From: Acidilobaceae archaeon
Lineage (GTDB): Archaea; Thermoproteota; Thermoprotei_A; Sulfolobales; Acidilobaceae
Direction of reading: 5' to 3'
Length of the DNA stretch: 64,000 bases
Assembly: GCA_027037535.1 (NCBI GenBank)
Contig: JALVZQ010000008.1
Coordinates: 186,001 to 250,000 of the forward strand
The notes under the pieces were generated by a model. The model was not told where the DNA came from. It did no database searches and saw only the letters and a program-made list of their open reading frames with translations. The position numbers and the translations under genes were made by a program. Below, in pieces: positions 10,481 to 23,000 of this stretch (its first letter is position 1; every line of letters starts with the position of its first letter).

Positions 10481-10566
10481 CGCCGGGGGCGGGATTCGAA
10501 CCCGCGCCCCCCGTGTGGGGGAACGGGTCTCCAGCCCGTCCCCTTGGTCCGCTCGGGCACCCCGGC
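10481..10566 (-). tRNA. tRNA-Ser(GGA); CCA encoded at 10478-10480
   Basis: Acceptor GCCGGGG/CCCCGGC, anticodon loop CTGGAGA, long variable arm, T loop TTCGAAT. Confidence 0.93.
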
Positions 10567-10738
10567 ACCGGCACCTAGTATATTCCTTATTGTACTATAA
10601 AGGGGCTCCGGGTATATTGTTTTTCCTGCCTACGACTATATTCGATATTGCTATTGCATTATTGTTCTCGGGAGAAGACCTCTAGTCGGGGAAAAGGCAG
10701 GGCTTTCTGGATTACGCAGAAAAGAACATGTTAGGACT

Positions 10739-11059
10739 CTATGCTGCTGTGGTTATCTGTTTGATTTCAATATAGACGTCCTTTGGGACCTGGATTCTCA
10801 TTAGTCTTCTTAGGACTCGTTCGTCTGCGTAGAGATCTATTAGTCTTTTGTGTATTTTCATCTCCCAGTGTTCCCAGTATTTACTTCCTTCACCATGCGG
10901 GAGGCGGAATACCGGTATTTCGAGTCTTTTTGTTGGAAGCGGGACTGGTCCTCTTATGGGTGTGCCTGTTTTTAACGCTATCTCTTTTATCTGGTTTACT
11001 ACGTTTTCTAGGTGTTCCTTGTTAGTGCTCCATAGCCATATCCTTATTTTGAACGGCAC
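10739..11059 (-). CDS. rps10: Ribosomal protein S10 (uS10)
   Basis: [65 protein letters not shown]. Confidence 0.95.
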   Translation of the reverse strand: MPFKIRIWLWSTNKEHLENVVNQIKEIALKTGTPIRGPVPLPTKRLEIPVFRLPHGEGSKYWEHWEMKIHKRLIDLYADERVLRRLMRIQVPKDVYIEIKQITTAA

Positions 11060-11241
11060 TTTCTCTCCACCAGTCCCTCCATTGTTCGTTGTTCGGGTTT
11101 ATTAGGCTTAGCCTTGGAAATACTGGTTTAGCGATTAGTTACTTGTTCTGTTGAGATAGATATTGACTCGTCTATATAGTCTCATTATTCTTCCTTGTAG
11201 AAATGAATACCTAATAGTAATCGTTTCGGAAGGTGTAGGAA

Positions 11242-11829
11242 ATGGCCAAGGAAACAGAAAAGAACAATATATCGCCCTTGCAAGGAAAACAGGATAAGGG
11301 AATGTTATATGGAAATCTCGTTAGCATAACCGCCGCACTGATTATTGCTTACTTGTTGTTGATTGTATATAGGTACGGGTTCGAGATGTTATTTAGGGAC
11401 GGTTATTTTATGCTTATGATTGTTCTCGTTGCTCTAGGTGTCTTGGCCAGATATTTTTATATGGATGCCGTGGAACATGCGGAGAGAGTCTTTAAAGACA
11501 TAGCACCGTTGGTTCTATTACTTGCATTCACAGGAGTACTCCTCGGCTACAAGTATCCGCTCTATGGTGGCAGCTTGATCGTGCTATCTTATTTTTTGGA
11601 GTTGCCTGTGGCGTATGCTTTGTTCAGAGAATTCCAGAGTATTAGTATTATCGGTGCATCGCTGTTCCTTGCCGGAATAATTGTTTTTGGTGTTTCTCTG
11701 CCGTTAACAGTGTTCACGAGAGAAATCGCTATTGCCCCTTTACTAGGCGACATAATCAAGACTCTAGGTCTACTCCTGTTGGTTTCAAGAATACTTCGTC
11801 ATCAAACCATTCTAGACTTTGAAGGGTGA
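11242..11829 (+). CDS. Uncharacterised membrane protein
   Basis: 195 aa, several hydrophobic segments. Confidence 0.7.
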   Translation: MAKETEKNNISPLQGKQDKGMLYGNLVSITAALIIAYLLLIVYRYGFEMLFRDGYFMLMIVLVALGVLARYFYMDAVEHAERVFKDIAPLVLLLAFTGVLLGYKYPLYGGSLIVLSYFLELPVAYALFREFQSISIIGASLFLAGIIVFGVSLPLTVFTREIAIAPLLGDIIKTLGLLLLVSRILRHQTILDFEG

Positions 11830-11870
11830 TAAGGATTATTATAATTGGGGAAAAACTTATCTTTTCCCCG

Positions 11871-13184
11871 TTACTTGGTTCTTATCTCTACTTTAGCTGG
11901 TTTGACGTCTGTGACTATTCCAATACCGATTGTTCTGTTCATGTCTCTCATGGCGAATCTTCCTAGTGGTGGGAACTCGCTGAACTTCTCGATTACCATT
12001 GGCTTTATCGGTTTGAATCTTACGATTGCTACGTCTCCTGGCTTTAGGAAGCTTGGCTTCTCTTCTACTACTTGTCCTGTTCTTGGGTCTAGTTTTGCTA
12101 CTATCTCGGTCATTCTTGCGCTTATGCTGGCTGTGTGGGCATGTATTACTGGCGTGTATCCTGGGGCTACGGCGCTTGGGTGCCAGATTATGAATACTCT
12201 TGCTGTGAATTCTTCTGCTACTGTTGGTGGGTTATCTAGGTGTCCTGCTACATCTCCTCTCTTTACATCGTTCTTTCCGATGCCTCTTACTGCGAATCCT
12301 ATGTTGTCTCCAGGCTCTGCTTTGGGTAGGTCCTGGTAGTGCATCTGGATGCTTCTTACTTCTCCGGTGACTCCCGGTGGCATGAAGACTACTTTGTCGC
12401 CTACTTTTAGTACTCCTGTCTCTACTCTACCTACTGGTACTGTACCTGCTCCTGGAATGCTGTATACGTTCTGGATGGGTATTCTGAGTGGTTTGTCGAC
12501 TGGCTTTGCTGGCGGTTTTAGGCTGTCTAATGCCTCTACTAGTGTTGGGCCATTGTACCATGGCATGTTGGGGCTTCTCTCGATTAGGTTGTCTCCTTTC
12601 CATGCGCTTATTGGTATGAATGGTATCTGGTCTACCTTGTAGCCGAGGCCTTTCATGAATTTCTTGAGTATTGTTGCTACCTGCTCGTATCTCTTTTGGT
12701 CATAGTTTACGTCTGGTGCGTCCATCTTGTTTACTGCAACTATGAGTTGCTCGATGCCCATTGTCTTTGCTAGGAGAAGGTGCTCTCTTGTCTGTCCCTC
12801 AGGGCTCATACCCGCCTCGAATTCTCCCTTTCTTGCCGATACAACCAGTATTGCTGCGTCTGCCTGGCTTGCTCCTGTGATCATGTTCTTTACGAAGTCT
12901 CTATGTCCGGGTGCGTCGATGATTGTGAACACGTACTTCTTTGTCTCGAACTTCATGAAGGTTAGGTCTATTGTTATACCTCTGTCTCTCTCCTCTTTCA
13001 TCTTGTCAAGTATCCATGCGAACTTGAAGCTCTCTTTTCCTTTTGCCTTTGCCTGCTCTTCTAGCTCTTTAAGCTTCTTCTCCTCGATGAGTCCTAGACG
13101 GAATAGTAGGTGTCCTACTAGTGTGCTCTTACCGTGGTCTACGTGTCCTATTACCACTAGGTTCATGTGGGGTTTGTCGGCCAT
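11871..13184 (-). CDS. tuf: Translation elongation factor 1-alpha
   Basis: NLVVIGHVDHGKSTLVGHLL, DAPGHRDFVKNMI, VAVNKMD. Confidence 0.98.
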   Translation of the reverse strand: MADKPHMNLVVIGHVDHGKSTLVGHLLFRLGLIEEKKLKELEEQAKAKGKESFKFAWILDKMKEERDRGITIDLTFMKFETKKYVFTIIDAPGHRDFVKNMITGASQADAAILVVSARKGEFEAGMSPEGQTREHLLLAKTMGIEQLIVAVNKMDAPDVNYDQKRYEQVATILKKFMKGLGYKVDQIPFIPISAWKGDNLIERSPNMPWYNGPTLVEALDSLKPPAKPVDKPLRIPIQNVYSIPGAGTVPVGRVETGVLKVGDKVVFMPPGVTGEVRSIQMHYQDLPKAEPGDNIGFAVRGIGKNDVKRGDVAGHLDNPPTVAEEFTARVFIIWHPSAVAPGYTPVIHAHTASISARMTEIVAKLDPRTGQVVEEKPSFLKPGDVAIVRFKPIKPMVIEKFSEFPPLGRFAMRDMNRTIGIGIVTDVKPAKVEIRTK

Positions 13185-13249
13185 TATTCCTTCACCTCTA
13201 CTTTAGACTGCGCGTGTATGCGCACCAGTCAAACCTATGCGTATAGAAG

Positions 13250-13265
13250 GGCTTTATAAAAACAC
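13250..13265 (-). promoter_or_regulatory. BRE/TATA box upstream of tuf
   Basis: Minus strand GCGGTGTTTTTATAAAGCCC about 70 bp upstream of the tuf start. Confidence 0.55.
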
Positions 13266-13400
13266 CGCTTGAGGGTATTACTGAGACAAATAGAGGATTA
13301 TTAACAGCATACTGGACAAGCCCTGTATCAGGGCTTTGTTCGCATAGAGAAAGCGAGTATCGACTCGTATAGTAAAAATTATGAGAATATCTTCAGGAGG

Positions 13401-14033
13401 CTATCTGGAGCTGAGGGCTATTCTCTCTATCTCCTCTTTCTGTCTTATCGCATAGCTCTGTGCGTCTCCCCGCGAGGCGAGGATTATCTCCTGGGCAAGA
13501 CATTCTTCGATTGGTTTTGGATTATTAAATGCGCACTGCCGTGCTCCCTCTGCAATGTGTCTGAGGGCTAGGTCTACTCTTCTCTGAGGAGAGACGTCTA
13601 CTGATACTCTGTAGGTAATTCCTCCGAACATTATACGGGTTGTCTCTTCTCTGGGTGCTGCTTTCTCTATTGCTCTGACGAGGACTTGTAAGGGGTTTTC
13701 TCCTGTTTCGAAGTATATGATGTCGAAAGCTGTTTTTACAATATTGTATGCTAGGTGTTTTTTGCCTCCATTCCTGCCTGGCCTCATCAGCTGGTTCATT
13801 AGTCTCTCTACTATTGGGATCTGTGATTTTGCAAATCTCCTGTGCTCGTGTCTGCCTCCGGTATGTGGGAGCCATATTGGCCGCAGACTTATATATCTCT
13901 TAAGGCCAGGATCTCGGACCTCGACCCCTACCCAGCTCCACTTTCCGAATAGTCTTATGGCGTCTGCTCTTACCTCAAGGTCTTCTGGCAATGTTATTTC
14001 TTCGGCCATTACTTGCAACCTCCCTAGCTCCAT
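13401..14033 (-). CDS. rps7: Ribosomal protein S7 (uS7)
   Basis: [53 protein letters not shown]. Confidence 0.96.
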   Translation of the reverse strand: MELGRLQVMAEEITLPEDLEVRADAIRLFGKWSWVGVEVRDPGLKRYISLRPIWLPHTGGRHEHRRFAKSQIPIVERLMNQLMRPGRNGGKKHLAYNIVKTAFDIIYFETGENPLQVLVRAIEKAAPREETTRIMFGGITYRVSVDVSPQRRVDLALRHIAEGARQCAFNNPKPIEECLAQEIILASRGDAQSYAIRQKEEIERIALSSR

Positions 14034-14125
14034 CCGTGCTATGGAAGGGACTGGTTATAATATTCTTTATCCTGAAGGATTCCGTCTACTACTAATAGCC
14101 TGGTGCTAAATCTTATAGATTCTCG

Positions 14126-14677
14126 TTGAGACGCGATATATTGGACTACTCAATGCTATTGAGCCGGATTAATAGTAGCGGGGAGTGCATGATAATGGAG
14201 AATACTGCAGATAATAGATTGATACGCGTGGTTGCAGTATACCCGTTTACACGGATACTAAAGGACGAGTCTCTCGGATTTGGAGCCTATATTGTAGGTC
14301 TTAGACTCATACTTGAAGATGATCGTCCGTTTATTCTAGTAAATGTTCCATACGAGGTCGCCGAAGCTATACGGATGATAAACGAGGGCGATGCGCCTCC
14401 TAGGAGGCAGAGCCTGTTCGATCTTTTAGCTAATCATGAAGGGTTTAGAGAACTCTTCTCAGGTACCCTTAAACGTGTAGTAATAGACGAGCTCGATTCG
14501 TCTACCGGGCTCTATACAGCAACTGTCGAATTTGAAAGTGATGGACTTACACTCAGGTTAAAAATGATACCGAGTCATGCGATCTTTCTCTCATTAGTCT
14601 CTGAGGCTCCGATCTACGTAGCGGAGAGCCTAGTAGACGGTGAGGAAATAGAAGAGGAGTTCGAAGACGAATATTAA
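14126..14677 (+). CDS. DUF151/bifunctional-nuclease-like protein
   Basis: VRLILEDDRPFILVNVPYEVAEAIRMINEGDAPPRRQSLFDLL pattern; start may be downstream (ATG 14189 or 14195). Confidence 0.6.
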   Translation: MRRDILDYSMLLSRINSSGECMIMENTADNRLIRVVAVYPFTRILKDESLGFGAYIVGLRLILEDDRPFILVNVPYEVAEAIRMINEGDAPPRRQSLFDLLANHEGFRELFSGTLKRVVIDELDSSTGLYTATVEFESDGLTLRLKMIPSHAIFLSLVSEAPIYVAESLVDGEEIEEEFEDEY

Positions 14678-14763
14678 AAGAACCATGGAGAGGGTTTCGT
14701 CGAAAATAGAAGCCCCTAGATATAGAATTCTCGTGTAGGTATACGAGTCAAAAAGAGTCCTGC

Positions 14764-15207
14764 TTACCTTCTCGGCTTCTGTTTCCTGCCTTCCCAGAGG
14801 GCTTTAAGCGATACTCCATTTACCATTACTACTCTATATCTGACGCCTGGGATGTCTCCCATTGATCTGCCTCTGGGTCCACCAATTCCCTCAATTATAA
14901 CCTCGTCGTGTTCGTCTATGTAGAGTATACCTCCGTCTCTTGGCACGAAAGCTGTTACTACCTTCTTGTTCTTGACAAGCTGTACACGTACACATTTTCG
15001 AAGAGCGGAGTTGGGCTGTCTTGCTTCTACTCCTACTTTCTCGAGTACTATTCCTCTTGCCATTGGTGCTCCTTCTAGCGGATCGTACTTCTTCTTTAGT
15101 CCCAGTCTTCTCCTTTTGAACTCTCTCTGGCTCCAGCGGAACTTCATTCTCTTTCTTCTAAGCTTTCTTGCCGCGAATAGTCCTGAGGGTGCTTTTTTTC
15201 CTGTCAA
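14764..15207 (-). CDS. rps12: Ribosomal protein S12 (uS12)
   Basis: [41 protein letters not shown]. Confidence 0.97.
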   Translation of the reverse strand: MTGKKAPSGLFAARKLRRKRMKFRWSQREFKRRRLGLKKKYDPLEGAPMARGIVLEKVGVEARQPNSALRKCVRVQLVKNKKVVTAFVPRDGGILYIDEHDEVIIEGIGGPRGRSMGDIPGVRYRVVMVNGVSLKALWEGRKQKPRR

Positions 15208-15272
15208 CCTTATCCCTCCACTCCACCAGATTTTGTACCTTCATGGTTTATAACAGTAAGTGTAGGAAAGAG

Positions 15273-15710
15273 CTACACTATTATGACCTTTTCTATTCCA
15301 TAAAGTGCTTTTAGTATGCGCCGGGCGCGGGCAATGTTTCTGCCTTCACGCCCTATTGCTTTGCCTTTGTCTTTTTCCTCAACTTTTACTAGTACTCGTT
15401 TCTCATTACCTCGTTCTTGTAGTTCTACGCTGATAATGCTGACGCCTGGGAATAGATTCTTCACAACTTCTTCTAGTGATAGTTCAGGTGAATATGCTAT
15501 TATCTCTATTTTCTTTTTGAAAAGTTGTGATAGTAGCTTGACGTTTGATCCTTTCTTGCCGATAGCCTTTCCTAGATCCGATGGATTTACTAGAAAGTAG
15601 AGTTTGTTTTCTTCGTCTTCTTTTATGCATCGATACGCGACGGCTCCTGTGAAGTCCTGGAACATTGATATGTATCGTAGTTCCTCCATAGTTATTACGT
15701 TGTCGTCCAC
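15273..15710 (-). CDS. nusA: NusA-like transcription factor (two KH domains)
   Basis: Tandem KH: GKAIGKKGSNVKLL and GKAIGREGRNIARARRIL; syntenic position. Confidence 0.9.
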   Translation of the reverse strand: MDDNVITMEELRYISMFQDFTGAVAYRCIKEDEENKLYFLVNPSDLGKAIGKKGSNVKLLSQLFKKKIEIIAYSPELSLEEVVKNLFPGVSIISVELQERGNEKRVLVKVEEKDKGKAIGREGRNIARARRILKALYGIEKVIIV

Positions 15711-15763
15711 GCTTAGTCACCGATCCTAACTGTCGATGCGCTTTAGCAGCGGTATTTCGTTGT

Positions 15764-16066
15764 TTACTCTACTAGTTCTAGTATGCGGGATGAGCCCTCG
15801 TCGATTACGGCCATTGCTGAAACTCTGAATGGTTTACCTATTGCGAGGCCCAAGTCAACGCTTGAACCCTTGTATGTTATTATTGGTGTGTTGCTTAGCT
15901 TTGCGTAGTACTCGATTCTTTGCCTGTACTCTGGCGGTATGTTTTCTGCTATTATGACTAGTTTTGTTTTTCCGTGAAGTAGTGACTTGAGGGTCTGCTT
16001 TACTCCGAGATATACTTTACCGGATTTGAGCAGGTTCCTGAGCTCTCTTTCAAGCGATACAGACAC
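15764..16066 (-). CDS. rpl30e: Ribosomal protein L30e
   Basis: LGVKQTLKSLLHGKTKLVIIAENIPPEYRQRIEYYAKLSNTPI. Confidence 0.93.
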   Translation of the reverse strand: MSVSLERELRNLLKSGKVYLGVKQTLKSLLHGKTKLVIIAENIPPEYRQRIEYYAKLSNTPIITYKGSSVDLGLAIGKPFRVSAMAVIDEGSSRILELVE

Positions 16067-16112
16067 TTCTTATCCACCTCCGTCTTGACGTCTATTATAT
16101 TATTATATATCG

Positions 16113-17369
<1,257 letters not shown>

Positions 17370-20060
17370 TTACTTAGATGCCTCCTTTAACACGCCGAAC
17401 CTTTCTATGAGCCTATCGACGTCTACTGCTTTTCCGTGGTAGGTCATCATCGGATCTGCTCCGTCTTCTCCGAATTTGAATTGTACGATCTGGCCGTAGA
17501 GGTCTCTTACTGTACCGTCGTATGCTGTGTAGAGGTCTTGTTCAGCGTTCATGAGTCTTCTCTGCATGTATCCGCTCTGCGAGGTCTTTACTGCTGTGTC
17601 CACAAGTCCTTCTCTTCCTCCTGCTGCGTGGAAGAATACCTCTGTGGGCCTGAGTCCGTAGCGGAAGTTGCCTTTAACAAATCCTCTTGCCTCGGGCGAT
17701 AGGTCGTTTGGCTTGAAGTGTGCTAGTGTTCTCTTCCGGAATCCTCTCCATACTCGTTTACCTCTTACTGTCTGCTGGCCTAGCATTGCTACCATTTGGG
17801 TTATGTTGACGTCGCTTCCTCTTGCTCCTGTCTTGGCCATTATGAATACGTCGTTGAACGGATCCATATAACTGGTTGCGATTTGGCCAGCGTCTTTCAG
17901 TAGTTTTTGGAGCCTGTTAATGATCTTGAGCTCTAGGGTCTCTTGGAGGCTTCTTCCCGGTATGGGCTCTAGTTTTCCTTCCTCGAACTCTTTTATCATC
18001 TCCGCGATCTCATTCTTCGCCTCTTCTACTAGGTCCTTAATTTTCTCTCTGGCCTCTGGAGGTATGTCTACGTCTGAGAGCGAGATCGTGAGACCCCTCA
18101 TGTCGAGCATCCTAATGAACATCCTGTACATTGTATCGAGTAGTTCTCTTGCTTTTGAATCTCCGTATTCGAGTGCGATTACGTGGAGTACGTTGTTTGG
18201 TTGTTCCGCGCCTATAGCGCTCTTATCGAATACTCCCATTAACAGTTTTCCTTCGTAAATTGCTATGTAGGAGTCGTGGAAACAGTCAATGGTGTCACAG
18301 GAGAGTGGACCGCTGTTTATTTTGGCTTTTCCTGTATAGTTTAGGTCTTTTGGTAGGAAGAGGCTTACAAGTTGTTTGCCTGTCCATAGCTTCTTTGGGG
18401 CATGTATTGCTGGTTCTGGGAGTTCTCCTTTATAGCCCGCGGCTGCTAGGAGCCTTACTACTTCTTTTTCTGTTAGGAACCTGTTCTTGACGGTTAAGAG
18501 ATAGGCACCGCTGACATAGTCTTGTCTTCCTCCTATGATTGGTCCTCCGTATCTAGGCGTCTTTATGTGGCGTTCTACTAATAGAAGCTCTTCTGCTTCT
18601 GTTCTAGCCTCTTCGCTTCTCATTACGTGTAGGTTCATCTCGTCTCCGTCGAAGTCAGCGTTGTATGGAGGACACACGAGTGGATTAAGCCTGAATGTCT
18701 TGTAGGGCATTACCCTTACTTTATGGGCGAGTATTGACATCCTGTGGAGGCTCGGTTGCCTGTTGAATAGAACTATGTCTCCATCTATTAGGTGTCGTTC
18801 TACAATGTCTCCTACTTCGAGGCTTTCAGCCATCTGTTTGTAGTTTCTATGGTATCTTAGGTCGATCTTTCTCCCGCTTCTGGCCTTGTATACGAACGTG
18901 GCTCCTGGCCACTTGTATGGTCCGTTGAGGACATATCTTCTCGCCTCCTCTAAGTTGTATGGAGTTACTCTCATAGGAACTGTTAGTATCTTGGCTATGT
19001 CTACTGGAACTCCTACCTCGTTAACGCTTATGTATGGATCTGGGCTTATCACCGTTCTGGACGAGAAGTCTACTCTTTTTCCTGAGAGGTTTCCTCTTAG
19101 TCTACCTTCTTTTCCTTTGAGTCTCTGAGCTAGTGTCTTGAGGGTTCTTACCCTTTTCTGGGTCAGAGGATACACGTTCGGCAACTCGTTGTCTATGTAT
19201 GCTGCGACCACGTATTGTAGGGTTATCCATGCCTCCTCGATCATGGTTTCTGGAGCATTTGACGAGAGGAAGTTCTTCAACCTTAGGTTTTGTCGGACTA
19301 TCTCGGCTAGAGCGTGTGTGAGGTCGTCTTCCGACTTCATACCGGTTTCCAGGGTGATAGGTGGTCTGACCGCGAGTGGGGGTACTGGGAGAACTGTTGC
19401 AACCATCCATTCCGGCCTGCTTCGTTTTGGATCAATTCCTAGAAGTTCTAGGTCTTCATCTCTAACCATCTCCAGTCTATCCCTTATCTCGAGCGGCGTG
19501 AGGCGTGTTTCTCCCTCTGGGCGTTCCTCGTAGAATATTATGGGACGGGTGTATCTTATTCTAAACTGTCTGGCTCCACAATAGGGGCACTCCATTGTCT
19601 GTGCCGCTTCTTTCCGAAGTTCTTTGACGAAATTGGCGGCTAGCTTAGGCCATTTTTCTTTTAGCCTTCTATAAATCTTCCTATATTTTTCTGCTTTTTC
19701 GCTTGGTATGAGAAGCCTTCCACACTGCCTACAAGTGGCCTGGAGCACGACGTTGATATAGTCTGTATAGTACGGTATTAGTACTGGTCTGGCTAAGTCT
19801 ATTTTTCCGAAGTGGCCTGGACAGTTCTCACGCGTGTTTCCACAAACAGGGCATACCTCTCCGGGCTCGATGGCGCCGAAGTGTGGGTCTCGGAGACCTC
19901 CGGTGATTGGTGATCCGTCCGACTCGTAGAGATCGGGCCTTGTAACTGTTACTCTTGCCATTCTGTTGATTTCGTGGGGTGGAAGTACCCCCATTACTAT
20001 CCTGTCGATCAAGTAGCTCTCAAATCTATCTCTGCCACCATTATATGACATGGCCTTCAC
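17370..20060 (-). CDS. rpoA1: RNA polymerase subunit A'
   Basis: NADFDGDEMNLH, RVDFSSRTVISPDP. Confidence 0.98.
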   Translation of the reverse strand: MKAMSYNGGRDRFESYLIDRIVMGVLPPHEINRMARVTVTRPDLYESDGSPITGGLRDPHFGAIEPGEVCPVCGNTRENCPGHFGKIDLARPVLIPYYTDYINVVLQATCRQCGRLLIPSEKAEKYRKIYRRLKEKWPKLAANFVKELRKEAAQTMECPYCGARQFRIRYTRPIIFYEERPEGETRLTPLEIRDRLEMVRDEDLELLGIDPKRSRPEWMVATVLPVPPLAVRPPITLETGMKSEDDLTHALAEIVRQNLRLKNFLSSNAPETMIEEAWITLQYVVAAYIDNELPNVYPLTQKRVRTLKTLAQRLKGKEGRLRGNLSGKRVDFSSRTVISPDPYISVNEVGVPVDIAKILTVPMRVTPYNLEEARRYVLNGPYKWPGATFVYKARSGRKIDLRYHRNYKQMAESLEVGDIVERHLIDGDIVLFNRQPSLHRMSILAHKVRVMPYKTFRLNPLVCPPYNADFDGDEMNLHVMRSEEARTEAEELLLVERHIKTPRYGGPIIGGRQDYVSGAYLLTVKNRFLTEKEVVRLLAAAGYKGELPEPAIHAPKKLWTGKQLVSLFLPKDLNYTGKAKINSGPLSCDTIDCFHDSYIAIYEGKLLMGVFDKSAIGAEQPNNVLHVIALEYGDSKARELLDTMYRMFIRMLDMRGLTISLSDVDIPPEAREKIKDLVEEAKNEIAEMIKEFEEGKLEPIPGRSLQETLELKIINRLQKLLKDAGQIATSYMDPFNDVFIMAKTGARGSDVNITQMVAMLGQQTVRGKRVWRGFRKRTLAHFKPNDLSPEARGFVKGNFRYGLRPTEVFFHAAGGREGLVDTAVKTSQSGYMQRRLMNAEQDLYTAYDGTVRDLYGQIVQFKFGEDGADPMMTYHGKAVDVDRLIERFGVLKEASK

Positions 20061-20064
20061 CCCC

Positions 20065-23000
20065 TTACTTCTTCTCTGCGGCTTCTACTTTTTCCTCGAC
20101 CTGTTCTCCCCCGTTTGATTTGGGAGAAATCTTGATTACTCTTGACTCGACAGGTCTCTGCAGGATCTTCTCTAGGATGTTTATCTTGTCCATGACTTTT
20201 ATCTCGGGCTTGATCATCATGCTGGTTACTTCTTGGAGCAATAGTTTGAACGCGTAGGGGACTGTCACAGGCTTTATGTCTCCCTCTTCTCCATGTATCG
20301 GGCACTCGTATACGCCTTTCCTTCTATTGTACCATGCTATGTGGCCACACTTTGTACATACATACATAGTGTATCTATCGCTGTTATATAGGAGTCTGTC
20401 TCTTAGCAGTGCCACTGCGCCGTGGCCGACTAGACAGTCGCGCTCCATTTCTCCGAATCTAAGTCCTCCCTGTCTAGCCTTTCCTTCTGTTGGCTGTCTT
20501 GTTAGGAGCTGTACTTTACCGGTTGCTCTTGCATGCATTTTGTCGGATACCATATGGTAGAGTCTCTGGTAGAACGTTACACCTATCGCGACTGGTTTTT
20601 CGATGAGTCTTCCTGTTCTGCCATCGTACATTACTTCTCTAGCGTTCGGATCGTAGCCTGCTTTGAGTAGTTCTATTCTGAGTTGTTCGATGTCGTCTTT
20701 GAAGAAGGGTGTTCCGTCAATGAACTTTGCTTTTATTGCCCCTATTTTTCCTGCGATCGTCTCTAGTAGCTGTCCAACGGTCATTCTTGAGGGTATAGCG
20801 TGTGGGTTGAGGATCACGTCTGGCACTATCCCGTCTTCTGTATATGGCATATCGTATCTTGGGAGTAGTATTCCTATGACTCCCTTCTGTCCGTGTCTGC
20901 TTGCGAACTTGTCGCCTATCTCGGGGATTCTTAGGTCTCTTACCCTGATCTTGACGAGTTTTTGTCTCTCAGTAGTTTGAGTTAGGAATACCGTGTCAAT
21001 TACTCCTTTCTCTCCAAATCTTAATTGAACACTAGTATCGCGTCTTATCATCGCTGTAGGGCTTATTACTCTCTCCTCTCCCATGAATCTCGGCGGGCTT
21101 TCTCTACCAACTAGAATATCTCCTCCTCTTACTTCTACTTCTGGCTCTACTATACCGTCTGGACCCAGCTTAGTGTAGTACTGGTCTCCTTTATGGTCGT
21201 AGAGCTTCGGTGACGGTACAGTTATCCTGTCTTTTGCTCCTCCACTGTATACGTTTTCTACCGCTGTGTAAACTCTATAGAAGAATGCTCGGGCTAGTCC
21301 GTAGTCTACGCTGGTCTTGTTAAATACTAGCGCGTCCTCTATGTTGTATCCGGTGGTGGCCATGAGTGCTACTATCATATTCTGGCCTGAGGGCCTCTCG
21401 TTGTAGCCCATGAGGCTGAGCATTCTTGTCTGCACTATGGGTTTCTGCGGGTAATGGAGTAGATAGGCGTGGCTGTCAGTTCTATACTTATAGTTCAGCG
21501 CATACAGTCCTAGGGCCTGCTTAGCCATTGCTGATTGATAGGTGTTTCTCGGGCTCTGGTTGTGCTCTAGGAATGGTATAGTTGCTGCAGCTACTCCTAC
21601 TATTGCGGGGACCCAGAGTTCTAGGTGTGTGTGTTCTGGCGTTATGTCTTCGGGGAATTCTGCTATGTACGCGTTTTCTTCCTCGTCAGGGTCTAGGAGC
21701 TCTATTACTCCTTCTCTTACTAGATCCCAGAACGAGATCTCTCCCCTTCTCAATTTCTCCGCGTGTTCTTTTGTTAGTTTTGGTTTTCCGTTCTCTACGA
21801 CTATGACTGGTCTCATTAGTCGTCCTTCGTCTGTGTTTATATAGAGTTCATTAATGTACTCGTCAACTATGTGGGCTACTCCAATCTCGTAGCTTAGCTC
21901 TCCGCGTCTTCTCCTCCTCCTTAGTTCTTCTGCTAGCCATGCTCCGTTCTCGTGGAATCCTATTGGTCTGCCGTTGAGGAATACTTTAGTGCCTGCTCTC
22001 ATTATTTCTGGTGCTTCGCCGGCTTCTACGGCTTCCTTTATTAGTTCGTCGAGCGGAATCACTCCTAGATCGTAGAGGAGCTTTTCTATCTCGCTCTCGT
22101 CGACTCCTACAGAGATATATGACATTAGTGCTAGGTTCTTTACGAGTCCACAGTTTATGCCTTCTGGGGTCTCGAAGGGGCAGAGCCTGCCCCAGTGTGT
22201 TCCGTGGAGGTCTCTTGCCTCAAAATGTATCTGCCCCCTGCTTAGCGGGGATATGACTCTTCTTAGGTGGCTTAGAAGACTGATCCAGTTTGTACGGTCT
22301 AGTGCCTGGCTTACCCCGGTTCTTTCCCTGCCCCAGTTCCCTGTTGCGAGAGCGCTTCTTAGCCTCTCTGTTAGTATGTCGGCTCTGACGATGTAGTTTA
22401 GCTTTGGTTTTGAGCGATGTCTCTGGCTTATGTATTCTTCGAGCTGGTTCCTAATCACATTCACGAGGGCATTGTATCCCTCTCTAAATATCTCTGCTAT
22501 TAGGTCTCCTGCCAGCCTTAGACGCTTGTTACTATAATGGTCTTTATCGTCTGCTGGTCTTTTACCTAGATATAGCTGAAGTACTCTGTTAGCCATTTCT
22601 GCTAGGAAGTACGCCTTCTTTCTCCTATCTTCTGGTTTATCCCCTAGGTGCGGAAGGAACTGCTTGTCTAAGAACTCTTCTGCTCTCGCGATTCTTATCT
22701 CTCTCGGCTGTCCTGGTGCGAGTCTATTTCCTATAAATTCAAGTGCTTCCTCCCTTGTTCTAACTGTGAGAGCTACTTTGTTTAGGCTTGGTAAAAGTTC
22801 TCTTAGCACGTCATCGTCGGCGGAGACGGCGTGGCTTATTTCTACGTCTTTCTCTAGTCCTAGTGCTTTCATGAGGACGGCGAAGGGTATCCTGTAGGAG
22901 AGCCTCGAGATGCTTACTTCGAGGCTTCCATCACTCATCCTGTCAACAATTATCTGTCTTCGAAGCCCTAGTACAGTTGAGACTACCTTTGCCGTGTGCG

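Noticed and set aside
10285-10560. 91-aa minus ORF MPERTKGTGWRPVPPHGGRGFESRP
   Set aside because: Translation of the tRNA-Ser gene and the antisense of the MBL hydrolase; classic tRNA-overlap artefact
11845-13206. Several plus-strand ORFs (164, 97, 159 aa) opposite tuf
   Set aside because: Low-complexity Ser/Thr-rich antisense translations of a strongly conserved gene
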